Source of the DNA: VAUL01 sp964603155
Lineage (GTDB): Bacteria; Desulfobacterota; Desulfuromonadia; Desulfuromonadales; BM103
Assembly (NCBI GenBank): GCA_964603155.1
Contig: CAZRTZ010000077.1
Span: forward strand, 1 to 9,738
Reading direction: 5' to 3'
Length of the DNA stretch: 9,738 nt
Shown here: one piece after another, positions 1 through 7,137 of the stretch
Numbering within the stretch: position 1 is the stretch's first letter
Layout: every line of letters begins with the position of its first letter
Notes under the pieces: model-generated
Seen by the model: the letters and a program-made list of their open reading frames with translations, nothing else
What the model was told of the DNA's origin: nothing
The model's database searches: none
Position numbers and translations under genes: made by a program

Positions 1-16
1 CGCTGAAGCGGGTAGC

Positions 17-1666
17 ATGGCCTGCATGGTTTTTCCGCCACCGTCAGCGCCACCGGTTTCGCGCTCTGCCTCGCAGCTGGCTGCCCGCCGTTTTGACGTT
101 CTGGTCATCGGTGGCGGCATCACCGGCGCCGGAATCGCCCGGGACCTCGCCATGCGTGGTGTCAGCGTGGCCCTGGTCGACCAGGGCGACTTTGCCAGCG
201 GCACCTCCTCGCGCTCGACCAAACTGATTCACGGCGGACTGCGTTACCTCGAACAACTCGATTTAAGACTGGTTTTCGAAGCCTGCCGCGAGCGGGCAAC
301 CCTGCAACGCATCGCCCCGCACCTGGTCCAGCCGCTGCCCCTGCTCATCCCCCTGTACCGGGGAGGACGCCGCTCCAAGGGGCTCATCCGCGCCGGGCTC
401 ACCCTCTACGACCTGCTGGCGCTATTCCACAACACCCATGCACACCGCATGCTTTCCTGCAGTGAAGCCCTGCGCCGCCAGCCGCTCCTTGACCCGCACA
501 ACCTCACCGGAGCGGCCCTTTACTGGGACTGCCGCATGGATGACGCCCGGCTCTGCCTGGAAAATGTGCTCGCCGCCCGCGAGGCCGGGGCGGTCACGGT
601 CAACTACGCGCGGGCCACGGCCCTGCTTTACCAGCGGCAGCGCCTCACCGGCGCCCTGATCGCAGATGGCGAAACCGGCCAGAGTGTGGAGGTGGCGGCG
701 CGGGTGGTTGTCAATGCCGGCGGCCCCTGGCTCGACCGGATCGGAGCGTTGAGCCCCCAGTGGACACCACGGCTGCGGCCGACCCGCGGCTCCCACCTAT
801 TGGTGCCGCGCCTGGCCGGAGGAGAGGAGGCCCTGTACCTGAGCGCCGACCGTGACGAGCGCATGTTCTTCGTCATCCCGTGGGGGGATCTCTCGCTGAT
901 CGGCACGACCGACCTTGACGATAACGCTCCGCCGGAGGAAGCCTCCATCACCCGGAGCGAACTCGACTATCTGCTGGCCGAGGCCGCCCGCTACCTCCCC
1001 GGCGCACGCCTCGGCACGCAGGATGTGGTCGGCACCTTCTCAGGAATCCGGCCGCTTCTGGACGGCAGGACCGGAGCGGCGAGCCGTGTTTCCCGCGAAC
1101 ATGCCGTGTTCGAGACAGCGGACGGGCTGATCGCCGTCGGCGGGGGAAAATACACGACCTACCGCTCGATGGCGGCCGAAGTCGCCGACCGGGTTATGGC
1201 AAAACTCGGACTTCCCCGCGGCCGCTGCCGGACCGCTGAGCTTCCGCTCCCGGGCGGCGCCGCCGGCTGGGAGGCACTCCTCTCTCCGTCGGGCCGGCAA
1301 CCCGGCAGCTGCAGGCTCCCCACCGAGACGCTGCAGCGCCTGGTCAAGCGCTACGGCGCCCGGGCCCTCCAACTTCTGGCCCTGCTCGAGCGCGAACCTG
1401 AACTGGCCGCCCCGCTGACGGCCGAACTGCCCCTGCTCGGCATCGAGGTCGCCTATGCCATCGATTGCGAGATGGCCCGCACCCCCGAGGACATCCTGCG
1501 CCGTCGCACCCCTTTGGCGCTCGGAACCGGCCACGGACTGGCCGCTCTGCCGGGTGTGACGGCACTGCTGGCCAGCCGGCTCAACCTGACGCCGCAGCAG
1601 CAGCACACCCTGAGCAACGACTATCGCTCCCGCTACCCGACTCTGCCCAAGGAGAACGCCACATGA
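17..1666 (+). CDS. glpD: Glycerol-3-phosphate dehydrogenase, FAD-dependent (quinone-linked)
   Basis: Oxidises sn-glycerol 3-phosphate to dihydroxyacetone phosphate and passes electrons through FAD to the membrane quinone pool, at the inner face of the cytoplasmic membrane. The 549-aa product has an N-terminal FAD dinucleotide-binding motif GGGITGAG (residues 32-39), the GlpD signature SSRSTKLIHGGLRYLE (64-79), TRGSH (257-261), the SGIRPLL motif (342-348) and GGGKYTTYR (375-383). These regions carry the substrate- and flavin-contacting residues known in the E. coli enzyme. The last ~110 residues form the family's alpha-helical C-terminal domain (RLVKRYGARA, then EDILRRRTPLAL at 491-502). It is about 50 residues longer than E. 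coli GlpD, mostly from a Pro/Ser/Ala-rich leader (residues 5-23). ATG at 17 or ATG at 26 could be the start; only a weak GCGGG (8-12) lies upstream. Bases 1-16 hold no identifiable gene. The stop overlaps the pepA start (ATGA). Family assignment is firm; the exact start is not. Confidence 0.95.
   Translation: MACMVFPPPSAPPVSRSASQLAARRFDVLVIGGGITGAGIARDLAMRGVSVALVDQGDFASGTSSRSTKLIHGGLRYLEQLDLRLVFEACRERATLQRIAPHLVQPLPLLIPLYRGGRRSKGLIRAGLTLYDLLALFHNTHAHRMLSCSEALRRQPLLDPHNLTGAALYWDCRMDDARLCLENVLAAREAGAVTVNYARATALLYQRQRLTGALIADGETGQSVEVAARVVVNAGGPWLDRIGALSPQWTPRLRPTRGSHLLVPRLAGGEEALYLSADRDERMFFVIPWGDLSLIGTTDLDDNAPPEEASITRSELDYLLAEAARYLPGARLGTQDVVGTFSGIRPLLDGRTGAASRVSREHAVFETADGLIAVGGGKYTTYRSMAAEVADRVMAKLGLPRGRCRTAELPLPGGAAGWEALLSPSGRQPGSCRLPTETLQRLVKRYGARALQLLALLEREPELAAPLTAELPLLGIEVAYAIDCEMARTPEDILRRRTPLALGTGHGLAALPGVTALLASRLNLTPQQQHTLSNDYRSRYPTLPKENAT
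1649..1654 (+). promoter_or_regulatory. Shine-Dalgarno fixing the pepA start
   Basis: AAGGAG lies 8 bases before ATG 1663 and inside the last codons of glpD. It supports starting pepA at 1663 rather than at an in-frame ATG 198 bases upstream, which would add a 66-residue leader lying entirely inside glpD. With the ATGA overlap at 1663-1666 it suggests translational coupling of the two genes. Confidence 0.75.
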
Positions 1667-3183
1667 AGCTGAAACTGCGCACGACCGATCCTCTTGTCAC
1701 CAAGTCCGCCTGCCTGGTGGTCGGCGTCTTTGCCGACCGTTGGCACGACCCTTTGCTGGACAAACTCGATTCCCTGGTCAGCGGTCGTCTGCACGAGGCC
1801 CGGCGCAGCCGGGAATTCACCGGCAAGGCCAACGAAGCCCTGCTGCTGCAGCCGGTCGCAGCCGGGCCGATGCGCCGGCTCCTGGTGGTCGGTCTCGGTC
1901 CGCGTCGCGACGCCGGACTGGAGCAGTTGCGCCAGGCAGCGGGCACAGCGCTCAACCTGTTCAAAGGGAAGGCCATCGCCGACCTGGCTTTCGCCCTGCC
2001 GCTTCTGGATGTGCCGCGGACCACGGCAACGGAGCGGGTCGCAGCGGTCGCCGAAGGGCTGCTCCTGGCCAGCTACCGTTTCGATTACTATCGTACCGGG
2101 GAGAACGTCCCCAAGGGGCAAGGGCCCGGCACCGGCACGCTGCTGATCGACAAACGCGCACAGCGGAGCGGGGCGGAGATCGCCCTGGCCCAGGCCGAGC
2201 TGCTGGCCGAAGCGGTTGCCCTGGCGCGCGACCTTGTCAACCAGCCCGGCAACGTCAAGTCACCGGCCTGGCTGGCCGGGCAGGCGGCGGCCGCCGCCGC
2301 GAGGGCCGGACTGAGCTGCACCATTCTCGACCGTGACGAACTCGAGCGCGAGGGGTGCGGCGCACTACTCGGTGTCGCCCAGGGAAGCGTGCGCGAGCCG
2401 CGCCTGATTATCCTCGAATATCGGGGCGGAGCTGAGAAAGAGCCGCCGCTAGCCCTGGTGGGGAAGGGCGTGGTTTTCGACGCCGGCGGCATCTCCCTGA
2501 AGCCGGCCGAGAAGATGGACGAGATGAAGATGGACATGGCCGGCGGTGCGGCGGTGCTCGGCGCCTGCGTGGCTGCCGCCGGGCTGCAGCTGCCGCTCAA
2601 CCTGGTCGGCGTCATTCCGGCGGTGGAGAATCTCCCCTCGGGGAGCGCCATCCGCCCGGGCGACATTCTCACCAGCCTCTCCGGGCAGACCATCGAAATT
2701 CTCAACACCGATGCCGAGGGGCGCCTGATCCTGGCCGACGCCCTGACCTACGTGCGCCGCTACCAGCCGCGGCTGGCAATCGATGTGGCCACCCTGACCG
2801 GCGCCTGCATCATTGCCCTCGGCCACCACGCCAGCGCTGTGCTCGGCAACGACCCGGAGCTGGTGCGGACCCTGAGCAAGGCCGGCGAGCAAAGCGGCGA
2901 GCGGTTGTGGGAACTGCCGCTGTGGGGCGAATACGACCAGCAGATCAAGAGCGACGTGGCGGATGTCAAGAATACCGGCGGGAGACCGGCCGGCACCATC
3001 ACCGCCGCCGCTTTCCTGCAGCGCTTTGTCAAGGGGCTGAAGTGGGCGCACCTCGATATCGCCGGCACCGCCTGGATCGAACAACCCCGCCCCTGTCACC
3101 CCAAGGGAGCCAGCGGCGTCGGCGTCAGACTGCTGGTCAACTTTCTGCGCGGTCAGGCGGGGGAGGGCGTCCGCTCGCCCTGA
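1663..3183 (+). CDS. pepA: Leucyl aminopeptidase (M17 family, PepA)
   Basis: Cytosolic two-metal aminopeptidase that releases N-terminal residues from peptides; E. coli PepA is a hexamer that also binds DNA at cer/carAB. Starting at ATG 1663 the product is 506 aa, close to the E. coli length (503). The N-terminal macrodomain-like part covers roughly 1-170 and the catalytic domain the rest. Catalytic-domain motifs are all visible: GKGVVFDAGG (267-276, metal ligands K268 and D273), SLKPAEKM with catalytic K280, MKMDMAGG with D291, and NTDAEGRL (348-355) with D350, E352 and catalytic R354. These sit two residues below the E. coli numbering as I remember it. The C-terminal SDVADVKNTGGRPAG and AHLDIAGTAW segments are also typical. 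It overlaps glpD by 4 bases, which suggests one mRNA. No metabolic link to glycerol use is evident, so the pairing may be a chance housekeeping operon. A 6-bp GC-rich stem (3164-3181) overlaps its stop codon but has no U-tract. Confidence 0.97.
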   Translation: MKLKLRTTDPLVTKSACLVVGVFADRWHDPLLDKLDSLVSGRLHEARRSREFTGKANEALLLQPVAAGPMRRLLVVGLGPRRDAGLEQLRQAAGTALNLFKGKAIADLAFALPLLDVPRTTATERVAAVAEGLLLASYRFDYYRTGENVPKGQGPGTGTLLIDKRAQRSGAEIALAQAELLAEAVALARDLVNQPGNVKSPAWLAGQAAAAAARAGLSCTILDRDELEREGCGALLGVAQGSVREPRLIILEYRGGAEKEPPLALVGKGVVFDAGGISLKPAEKMDEMKMDMAGGAAVLGACVAAAGLQLPLNLVGVIPAVENLPSGSAIRPGDILTSLSGQTIEILNTDAEGRLILADALTYVRRYQPRLAIDVATLTGACIIALGHHASAVLGNDPELVRTLSKAGEQSGERLWELPLWGEYDQQIKSDVADVKNTGGRPAGTITAAAFLQRFVKGLKWAHLDIAGTAWIEQPRPCHPKGASGVGVRLLVNFLRGQAGEGVRSP

Positions 3184-3217
3184 CGACGCCGCGTCCGCAT
3201 GCGCTCCGCTGCTGCTC

Positions 3218-3226
3218 TGGTATAAT
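3218..3226 (+). promoter_or_regulatory. Predicted sigma-70 extended -10 promoter of the V-type ATPase operon
   Basis: The 79-base gap between pepA and the first ATPase gene contains TGGTATAAT, an exact extended -10 element (TGn-TATAAT). It is followed by an AT-rich stretch (TATAATTAAAAG, 3221-3232) that stands out in GC-rich surroundings. No good -35 is seen 16-18 bases upstream (CATGCG region), which is compatible with extended -10 promoters. The inferred transcription start is near 3232-3234, giving a leader of about 30 bases before ATG 3263. No operator palindrome was recognised apart from CGCATGCG at 3197-3204, which is short enough to be chance. Confidence 0.6.
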
Positions 3227-3262
3227 TAAAAGCATTAGAGGAGCCCCATCACCGGAGCGGCC

Positions 3263-3607
3263 ATGGCAGATCAGCTGCTGAGCGCCATCATTGCCCTGGA
3301 AAAAGACCTCCAGGAGCAGATCCAAAAGGAGCAGTCCCGGGCCTTGGCCTGGCGCGAGCAGCAGCTTGCCGCGCTGGCCGCTGACAGGGAACGGCAACAT
3401 ACGGCCCTGGCCGCCACCCGCAGCGCGGAGATAGAAGCCGTCCGCCAGGCGGCGGCTGGCGAAGGCGCACACGCCCTGGCGGCCGCCCGGGCGTGGTGTG
3501 CGCGCTTGGAACAGCTGCCCGACGAGCTCTGCATCCGCCACCTGACTGCCCTGCTGCAACGACTGCTCCCGGAGGCCGGCGATGATCACCCGCATGGCCA
3601 AAATTGA
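3263..3607 (+). CDS. V/A-type ATPase peripheral-stalk coiled-coil subunit (G/H-like)
   Basis: A 114-aa protein that looks like the helical partner of subunit E in the peripheral stalk, which holds the catalytic head still against rotation. The first ~90 residues are charged, Ala/Gln/Glu/Arg-rich and strongly helical (for example LEKDLQEQIQKEQSRALAWR at 12-31), without glycine breaks until GEG near 66-68. This is typical of a long coiled coil. The family is too low in complexity for a motif-based call, so the assignment rests on size, coiled-coil character and position directly before subunit I, where E. hirae ntpF and the Thermus G gene lie. A modest GGAG (3254-3257) sits 5 bases before the ATG; a stronger GAGGAG (3238-3243) is too far away at 19 bases. 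It overlaps the next gene by 26 bases. Its last residues (DDHPHGQN) are encoded in that overlap and may not be conserved. Confidence 0.75.
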   Translation: MADQLLSAIIALEKDLQEQIQKEQSRALAWREQQLAALAADRERQHTALAATRSAEIEAVRQAAAGEGAHALAAARAWCARLEQLPDELCIRHLTALLQRLLPEAGDDHPHGQN

Positions 3608-5480
3608 GCTGGTCGGCCCAAAGGACGATCTCATGGCCGCCCTCGACCTGCTCCACTCCCGGGGAATCTTCCAGTTCGAGCCGCAACTGCCCACCGAATC
3701 GGTGGCCGGTGTCGACCGGCCGCACATGCTGGTCCTTGATCAGGAGGGGCTGCGCGAGCGCTTGTTCTTCGAGAAACTGCGCGAGCGCATCATCGCCCTC
3801 CTCAACCTCCTCCCGGACGTGGCCGTCCCGGCCCTGCCGCTGCAACCCCTGCCGGTCATGGACCTGCTCGACGAACTGGTCGACGGTCACCTGGCCGAGG
3901 CCCGCCGGCTGGACGGGCAGGCCCGGACCCTGCGCCACGAGGAGGAGCAACTGGCCCGCACCCTCCTCTTCTGGAACACGCTCGAACCGCTGTGGGCCGA
4001 ACTCCCTTCCGAAGCTAACCTGGAACTGATCGGGGTGACCATTCTCCATGCCAACCAGCTGCCGCTGCTCGAAGCGGCCCTGCATCGGCGCCTGGCCGGC
4101 CGCTGCCAGCTGTCCAGCACCCAGGCTGCCGACGGCACCCTGGTCGGCCTGATCGCCTGCGACCGCGAGATGGCCGGCCCGTTGCGCGCGGCTCTGACCA
4201 GCGAACAGGTTCCCGAGATGCCGCTGCCCCCGGGCTTTGCCGAACTCCCCGCAACCAGGCGCGTCGCTGCGCTGCGCGCCCGGATGGATTCGTGCCGCAG
4301 CGATCGCCTCGCGGCGGAAAACACCCTGGCAGAGTTGAGCCGCTCCTGGCGGAATATTTACCAGCAGGCCCGTGAGTGGCTGGATGAGCGCCTGGAACTG
4401 TACGCTGCCACGGTCGCCATCTACGCCACGCGCCAGTGCTTCATCCTCCATGGCTGGCTGGCAGAGAGTGAAACCATCGGCCTGCGCCAGGCCTTGAGCG
4501 AGGCATTCGCCGGTCGGGTCGTCCTCGCCGAACTCGATATCCTTGAAGACGAACTGGAGCGGGTTCCGGTCCAGCTCGCCAATCCCGCGTATTTTGCGCC
4601 CTTTGAAATCTTTTCCCGTCTGCTGCCGCTCCCGCGTTACACCTCCTACGACCCGACACCGTTCATCGGCATCTTTTTCCCGGTGTTCTTCGGCTTGATG
4701 CTTGGCGATATCGGTTATGGTGCCGTGCTCTTTGCCATAGCGGCGCCAATGGCCCGCTGCGGACGTGGCGTGGCCGGCGATCTCGGCAAGGTCTTCGGCA
4801 TCGCCGCCCTCTACGCCATGATTTTCGGCATTTTCTTCGGTGAATTGTTCGGCGACCTTGGCCGGCGCTGGCTGCAATTGCACCCGCTCTGGCTGGAGCG
4901 CAGTGCCGCCATGCTCCCGACCATGCTGCTGGCCTTGACCGTGGGGTCCGCCCACATCCTGTTCGGCCTGCTGCTCGGTGCATGGAGCGAACTGCGGCGC
5001 CACCGCGGCCGCGAAGCCCTGTTGCGACTGGCCCTGCTGCTGACGGTGCTGCTGCTGGTCCTTGTGGCCCTGGGAAGGATCTTCCCGGCCCCATGGCTGG
5101 CCACCGGTCCGCTGCTGACCGGAGTCGCCATTCTCCTGCCGGTGCTGATCATCGCCGGCGGACTGCTCGCGCCCCTGGAACTCCTCAAGACCCTGGGCAA
5201 CGTCATCTCCTACGTCCGCATCATGGCCATCGGCATCAGTTCGGTCCTGCTGGCCGTCGTCGCCAACCAGCTGGGCGGAGCGGTCGGCAACCTGCTCATC
5301 GGGATCCTCATCGCCGGAATCCTGCATGCATTCAATCTGCTGCTCGGGGTGTTTGCCCCGTCGGTGCACGCTCTGCGTCTGCATTACGTCGAATTTTTCA
5401 GCAAGTTTCTCGATCTCGGAGGGCGACGCTTCGAGCCGTTCGGCAAGCCGCGGCCGACCCCCCAGGAAAGGAGGCGCTAA
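3582..5480 (+). CDS. ntpI: V/A-type ATPase subunit I (membrane stator, a-subunit equivalent)
   Basis: Membrane subunit that forms the ion half-channels against the c-ring and anchors the peripheral stalks. The 632-aa length is normal for bacterial/archaeal I subunits. Residues 1 to ~358 are the cytosolic arm, with helical segments near 95-130 and 220-275 and the GWL motif after ATRQCFILH. The membrane half begins at the family signature DPTPFIGIFFPVFFGLMLGD and has seven to eight hydrophobic segments, including FGIFFGELFGD. The essential stator arginine is visible as R546 in NVISYVRIMAIG. The second conserved arginine is R599 in HALRLHYVEFFSKF, matching yeast Vph1 R735 and R799 by context. 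The C-terminus RRFEPF is also typical. GGAGG at 3571-3575, 6 bases upstream, supports ATG 3582 over ATG 3594, and the gene overlaps the upstream stalk gene. Its last codons contain the strong ribosome binding site of subunit K. Confidence 0.95.
   Translation: MITRMAKIELVGPKDDLMAALDLLHSRGIFQFEPQLPTESVAGVDRPHMLVLDQEGLRERLFFEKLRERIIALLNLLPDVAVPALPLQPLPVMDLLDELVDGHLAEARRLDGQARTLRHEEEQLARTLLFWNTLEPLWAELPSEANLELIGVTILHANQLPLLEAALHRRLAGRCQLSSTQAADGTLVGLIACDREMAGPLRAALTSEQVPEMPLPPGFAELPATRRVAALRARMDSCRSDRLAAENTLAELSRSWRNIYQQAREWLDERLELYAATVAIYATRQCFILHGWLAESETIGLRQALSEAFAGRVVLAELDILEDELERVPVQLANPAYFAPFEIFSRLLPLPRYTSYDPTPFIGIFFPVFFGLMLGDIGYGAVLFAIAAPMARCGRGVAGDLGKVFGIAALYAMIFGIFFGELFGDLGRRWLQLHPLWLERSAAMLPTMLLALTVGSAHILFGLLLGAWSELRRHRGREALLRLALLLTVLLLVLVALGRIFPAPWLATGPLLTGVAILLPVLIIAGGLLAPLELLKTLGNVISYVRIMAIGISSVLLAVVANQLGGAVGNLLIGILIAGILHAFNLLLGVFAPSVHALRLHYVEFFSKFLDLGGRRFEPFGKPRPTPQERRR
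5467..5474 (+). promoter_or_regulatory. Strong Shine-Dalgarno for the c-ring subunit gene
   Basis: AAAGGAGG lies 9 bases before ATG 5484, inside the final codons of subunit I. It is the best match to the anti-Shine-Dalgarno among the ATPase gene starts here; the others are GGAG, GGAGG, AGGAG, TGAGG or nothing clear. That fits the need for many copies of the c-ring subunit per complex. Confidence 0.75.
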
Positions 5481-5483
5481 CTC

Positions 5484-5696
5484 ATGGAAAAGGTGTGGAT
5501 TGCTTTTGCCGCCGCACTGGCGGTCGGCCTGCCGGCCATTGCCACGGCCTGGGCCCAGTCGCGGATCGGGGCGGCGGGGGCCGGGACCATTGCCGAGAAA
5601 CCCGAGTTGACCGGGACGATCATCATTCTGGTCGCCATTCCGGAGACTATGGTCATTCTCGGTTTCGTGGTCGCGGCGATGATCTTGCTGCTCTAG
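5484..5696 (+). CDS. ntpK: V/A-type ATPase subunit K (c-ring proteolipid, single hairpin)
   Basis: Rotor-ring proteolipid that carries H+ or Na+ across the membrane. At 70 aa it is a single two-helix hairpin, not the four-helix duplicated form of E. hirae. Helix 1 is about residues 4-27 and helix 2 about 44-70, joined by a glycine-rich polar loop RIGAAGAGTIAEKPE (27-41). The ion-binding carboxylate is E54 in the AIPETMVILGF motif of helix 2, and Q25 in AWAQSRIGAAG of helix 1 faces the same level. The IPET and AQSRIGAAG motifs are very like Thermus-type L/K subunits. There is no signal peptide-like N-terminal extension. The gene starts 3 bases after the subunit I stop, behind the operon's strongest ribosome binding site, and ends 6 bases before subunit E. 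The coupling ion cannot be settled from sequence alone. Confidence 0.95.
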   Translation: MEKVWIAFAAALAVGLPAIATAWAQSRIGAAGAGTIAEKPELTGTIIILVAIPETMVILGFVVAAMILLL

Positions 5697-5702
5697 CCGG
5701 CC

Positions 5703-6302
5703 ATGGGCGAGCACGAACTGCAGAATGCCCTGCGCCGGGAAGCCGGCTCCAGGATTCACGCCCTGTGGGCCGAAGCCGAGACGGAAGTTGCCAGGCAGCG
5801 CGCGACCTTGGCCGCCGAGCTCGACAGCCTGCAGCGCGAGTTCGCAGACCAGGTTCGCGCCGAGTCCTTGGCGGTCCGGCGCTTGTCGCTGGCCGCCACC
5901 GCGCAGGCCGAGCGGCACTGCCGGTTGCTGGCGGAAACCTCTCTGGCCGAACGGCTCAGAGGACTGGCCAGGCAGGTGCTGGTCGAAATGGCCGCGGCGG
6001 ATCGTGAACGATCGTGGCAGGCGAGCGTTGCCGGCCTGCCGGAGATCTGCTGGGAGTCCCTTCTGGTTGCTGCGGCAGACGCCGCCCGGGCCAGGCGTGA
6101 TTTCCCGCAGGCTGCCGTCGAGATCGACGACGACCTGCTCGGCGGCGTGATCGCCACGGCCGCAAACGGGCGCATCGTCATCGACAACTCGCTGGCCGGT
6201 CGCCTGGCGCGCGGCTGGCCCGAGTTGCTGCCGGAATTACTGGCTGCCCTTGTCCAGGAGCTCAACCGCGATGAAACTGCTGGCCCCGCCACCGCCCGCT
6301 GA
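5703..6302 (+). CDS. ntpE: V/A-type ATPase subunit E (peripheral stalk)
   Basis: Peripheral-stalk subunit that pairs with the G/H-like coiled coil and links the A3B3 head to subunit I. The 199-aa length is normal. Residues 1-95 form a long charged helix (WAEAETEVARQRATLAAEL near 22-40). The C-terminal globular domain contains the family motif LLGGVIATAANGRIVIDNSL (145-164), followed by a helix LAGRLARGWPELLPELLAAL. The conserved 'GGv...G.i.vdNsl..RL' pattern makes the call solid. No clear Shine-Dalgarno precedes ATG 5703; the gene starts 6 bases after the subunit K stop and probably depends on translational coupling. Its 3' end overlaps subunit C by 32 bases, so the final residues (NRDETAGPATAR) share DNA with the C start. 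Confidence 0.88.
   Translation: MGEHELQNALRREAGSRIHALWAEAETEVARQRATLAAELDSLQREFADQVRAESLAVRRLSLAATAQAERHCRLLAETSLAERLRGLARQVLVEMAAADRERSWQASVAGLPEICWESLLVAAADAARARRDFPQAAVEIDDDLLGGVIATAANGRIVIDNSLAGRLARGWPELLPELLAALVQELNRDETAGPATAR
6256..6260 (+). promoter_or_regulatory. Shine-Dalgarno fixing the subunit C start
   Basis: AGGAG lies 10 bases before ATG 6271, inside the subunit E gene. It favours ATG 6271 over the in-frame TTG at 6250, which has no good site upstream and would lie before this one. Confidence 0.6.
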
Positions 6303-7137
6303 ACTGCCGGCCGAAGCCCTGCTGGCCCGCCTGCGCTGTCGGCGCGCGGCACTTGCCCACGATCCGGCCGTCGATCCGGCAGACCTGCGCACCTGGCTGC
6401 TGCCACGCCTTGACCGGCGCCTGCGCCGGGCCCTCACCCCCTATCTGGAGGTGGTGGCGATGCGCACTCTGGTCGTGGCCCTGCGCCATCGGCTCGCCGG
6501 CCTCTCCCCGCCAGCGGCGCTGCTGCATCAGTCCTGGCTGGCAGCGGGGCTTGCCCCCCTGGTGGAAACTCCCGGCGAAGCCGGCAGGGTGGTGGCCAGA
6601 GTGGAGCAGGCACTGGCGCCTGACTACCCCTTCGCGCGCGGCGTGGCCAAGGCTTTCCACGATCAGGGACCGGGGGCGGTCGAGACCCGGCTGACAACGG
6701 GGATGCTCGGGCAGGCCCTGGCCTCGGCGCGGGAGCCGGCTGTCCTTTTGACCGTGCGCTTTCTCATCGACCTGCGCAATCTGCTCTCGGTCCTGCGCCA
6801 CTGGCGCTGGCAGTTGCGCCAGCCCCCCCAACTGCTCCCCGGAGGCGAGGTCGCGGTCCCGCAGCTGGCCAGAATCTGGGCGGGAGGCGATCGCAACGCC
6901 TTCGGCCGCCTGGCGGCCCGCCTGGGGACAAACGGGCCGCTTGATCCGGAACCACGGGCGGCGGAGCACCAGTTGCTGGCCGGGCTGGAGCTGAAGCTCC
7001 GCCGGGCCGGGCGTGACCCGCTCGGCATCGGCGTGGTCCTCGACACTCTGTGGCGTTGCGAGGTGGAGGCCCGCGACCATGCCCTGCACAGTGCAGTGGG
7101 AATCACCGGCGACTGGCTGAGTGAGGCCTGGCCATGA
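6271..7137 (+). CDS. ntpC: V/A-type ATPase subunit C (AC39/d family), divergent and short
   Basis: Expected to be the funnel-shaped socket that couples the central stalk to the c-ring. The 288-aa product is almost entirely helical and Leu/Arg/Ala-rich. Recognisable family features are the paired-helix pattern with FLIDLRNLLSVLRHW (164-178), resembling the 'D..Nl...LR' repeats of the family, followed by a Leu/Pro-rich LLPGGEVAVPQLARIW (188-203), and a C-terminal PLGIGVVLDTLWRCEVEARDHA (starting at 250) resembling the usual 'P.....yl..ke.Ev.nir' ending. It is about 30-60 residues shorter than typical members (my memory: 320-350 aa). It also lacks the usual N-terminal aromatic 'Y.y..ar.ra' segment, starting instead with a proline-rich LLAPPPPAELPAE. 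Position between E and F is the standard place for C. It overlaps subunit E by 32 bases and subunit F by 4 (ATGA). The call leans on context, so confidence is below that of its neighbours. Confidence 0.82.
   Translation: MKLLAPPPPAELPAEALLARLRCRRAALAHDPAVDPADLRTWLLPRLDRRLRRALTPYLEVVAMRTLVVALRHRLAGLSPPAALLHQSWLAAGLAPLVETPGEAGRVVARVEQALAPDYPFARGVAKAFHDQGPGAVETRLTTGMLGQALASAREPAVLLTVRFLIDLRNLLSVLRHWRWQLRQPPQLLPGGEVAVPQLARIWAGGDRNAFGRLAARLGTNGPLDPEPRAAEHQLLAGLELKLRRAGRDPLGIGVVLDTLWRCEVEARDHALHSAVGITGDWLSEAWP

Noticed and set aside
1..16. End of an upstream gene (for example glycerol kinase)
   Set aside because: Sixteen bases with TGA at 4-6 and TAG at 13-15 are too little to assign a gene.
1040..1606. 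Minus-strand open frame of 188 codons inside glpD
   Set aside because: It is fully antisense to a conserved glpD coding region, and its translation shows no motif.
1465..1662. A 66-residue N-terminal extension of pepA
   Set aside because: It lies wholly inside glpD, is Pro/Arg/Gly-rich shadow sequence, and ATG 1663 has a good Shine-Dalgarno and gives the normal family length.
3152..3184. Possible intrinsic terminator after pepA (stem AGGGCG/CGCCCT at 3164-3181 with a 6-base loop)
   Set aside because: The stem overlaps the stop codon and is only 6 bp, and GC-rich sequence follows with no U-tract. It may be chance; a Rho-dependent end cannot be judged by eye.
3197..3204. CGCATGCG palindrome as an operator upstream of the ATPase promoter
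   Set aside because: It is eight bases of GC-rich sequence with no second copy and no known regulator match, so chance is likely.
3288..5918. An 876-codon open frame on the minus strand
   Set aside because: It lies antisense to the G/H-like, I, K and part of the E genes, which carry clear family motifs. Its translation is Gln/Gly/Asp/His-rich with no recognisable domain, as expected when a GC-biased gene is read backwards. Length alone is not evidence here.
6250..6270. TTG start adding seven residues to subunit C
   Set aside because: The Shine-Dalgarno AGGAG (6256-6260) lies downstream of this TTG and is well placed for ATG 6271.
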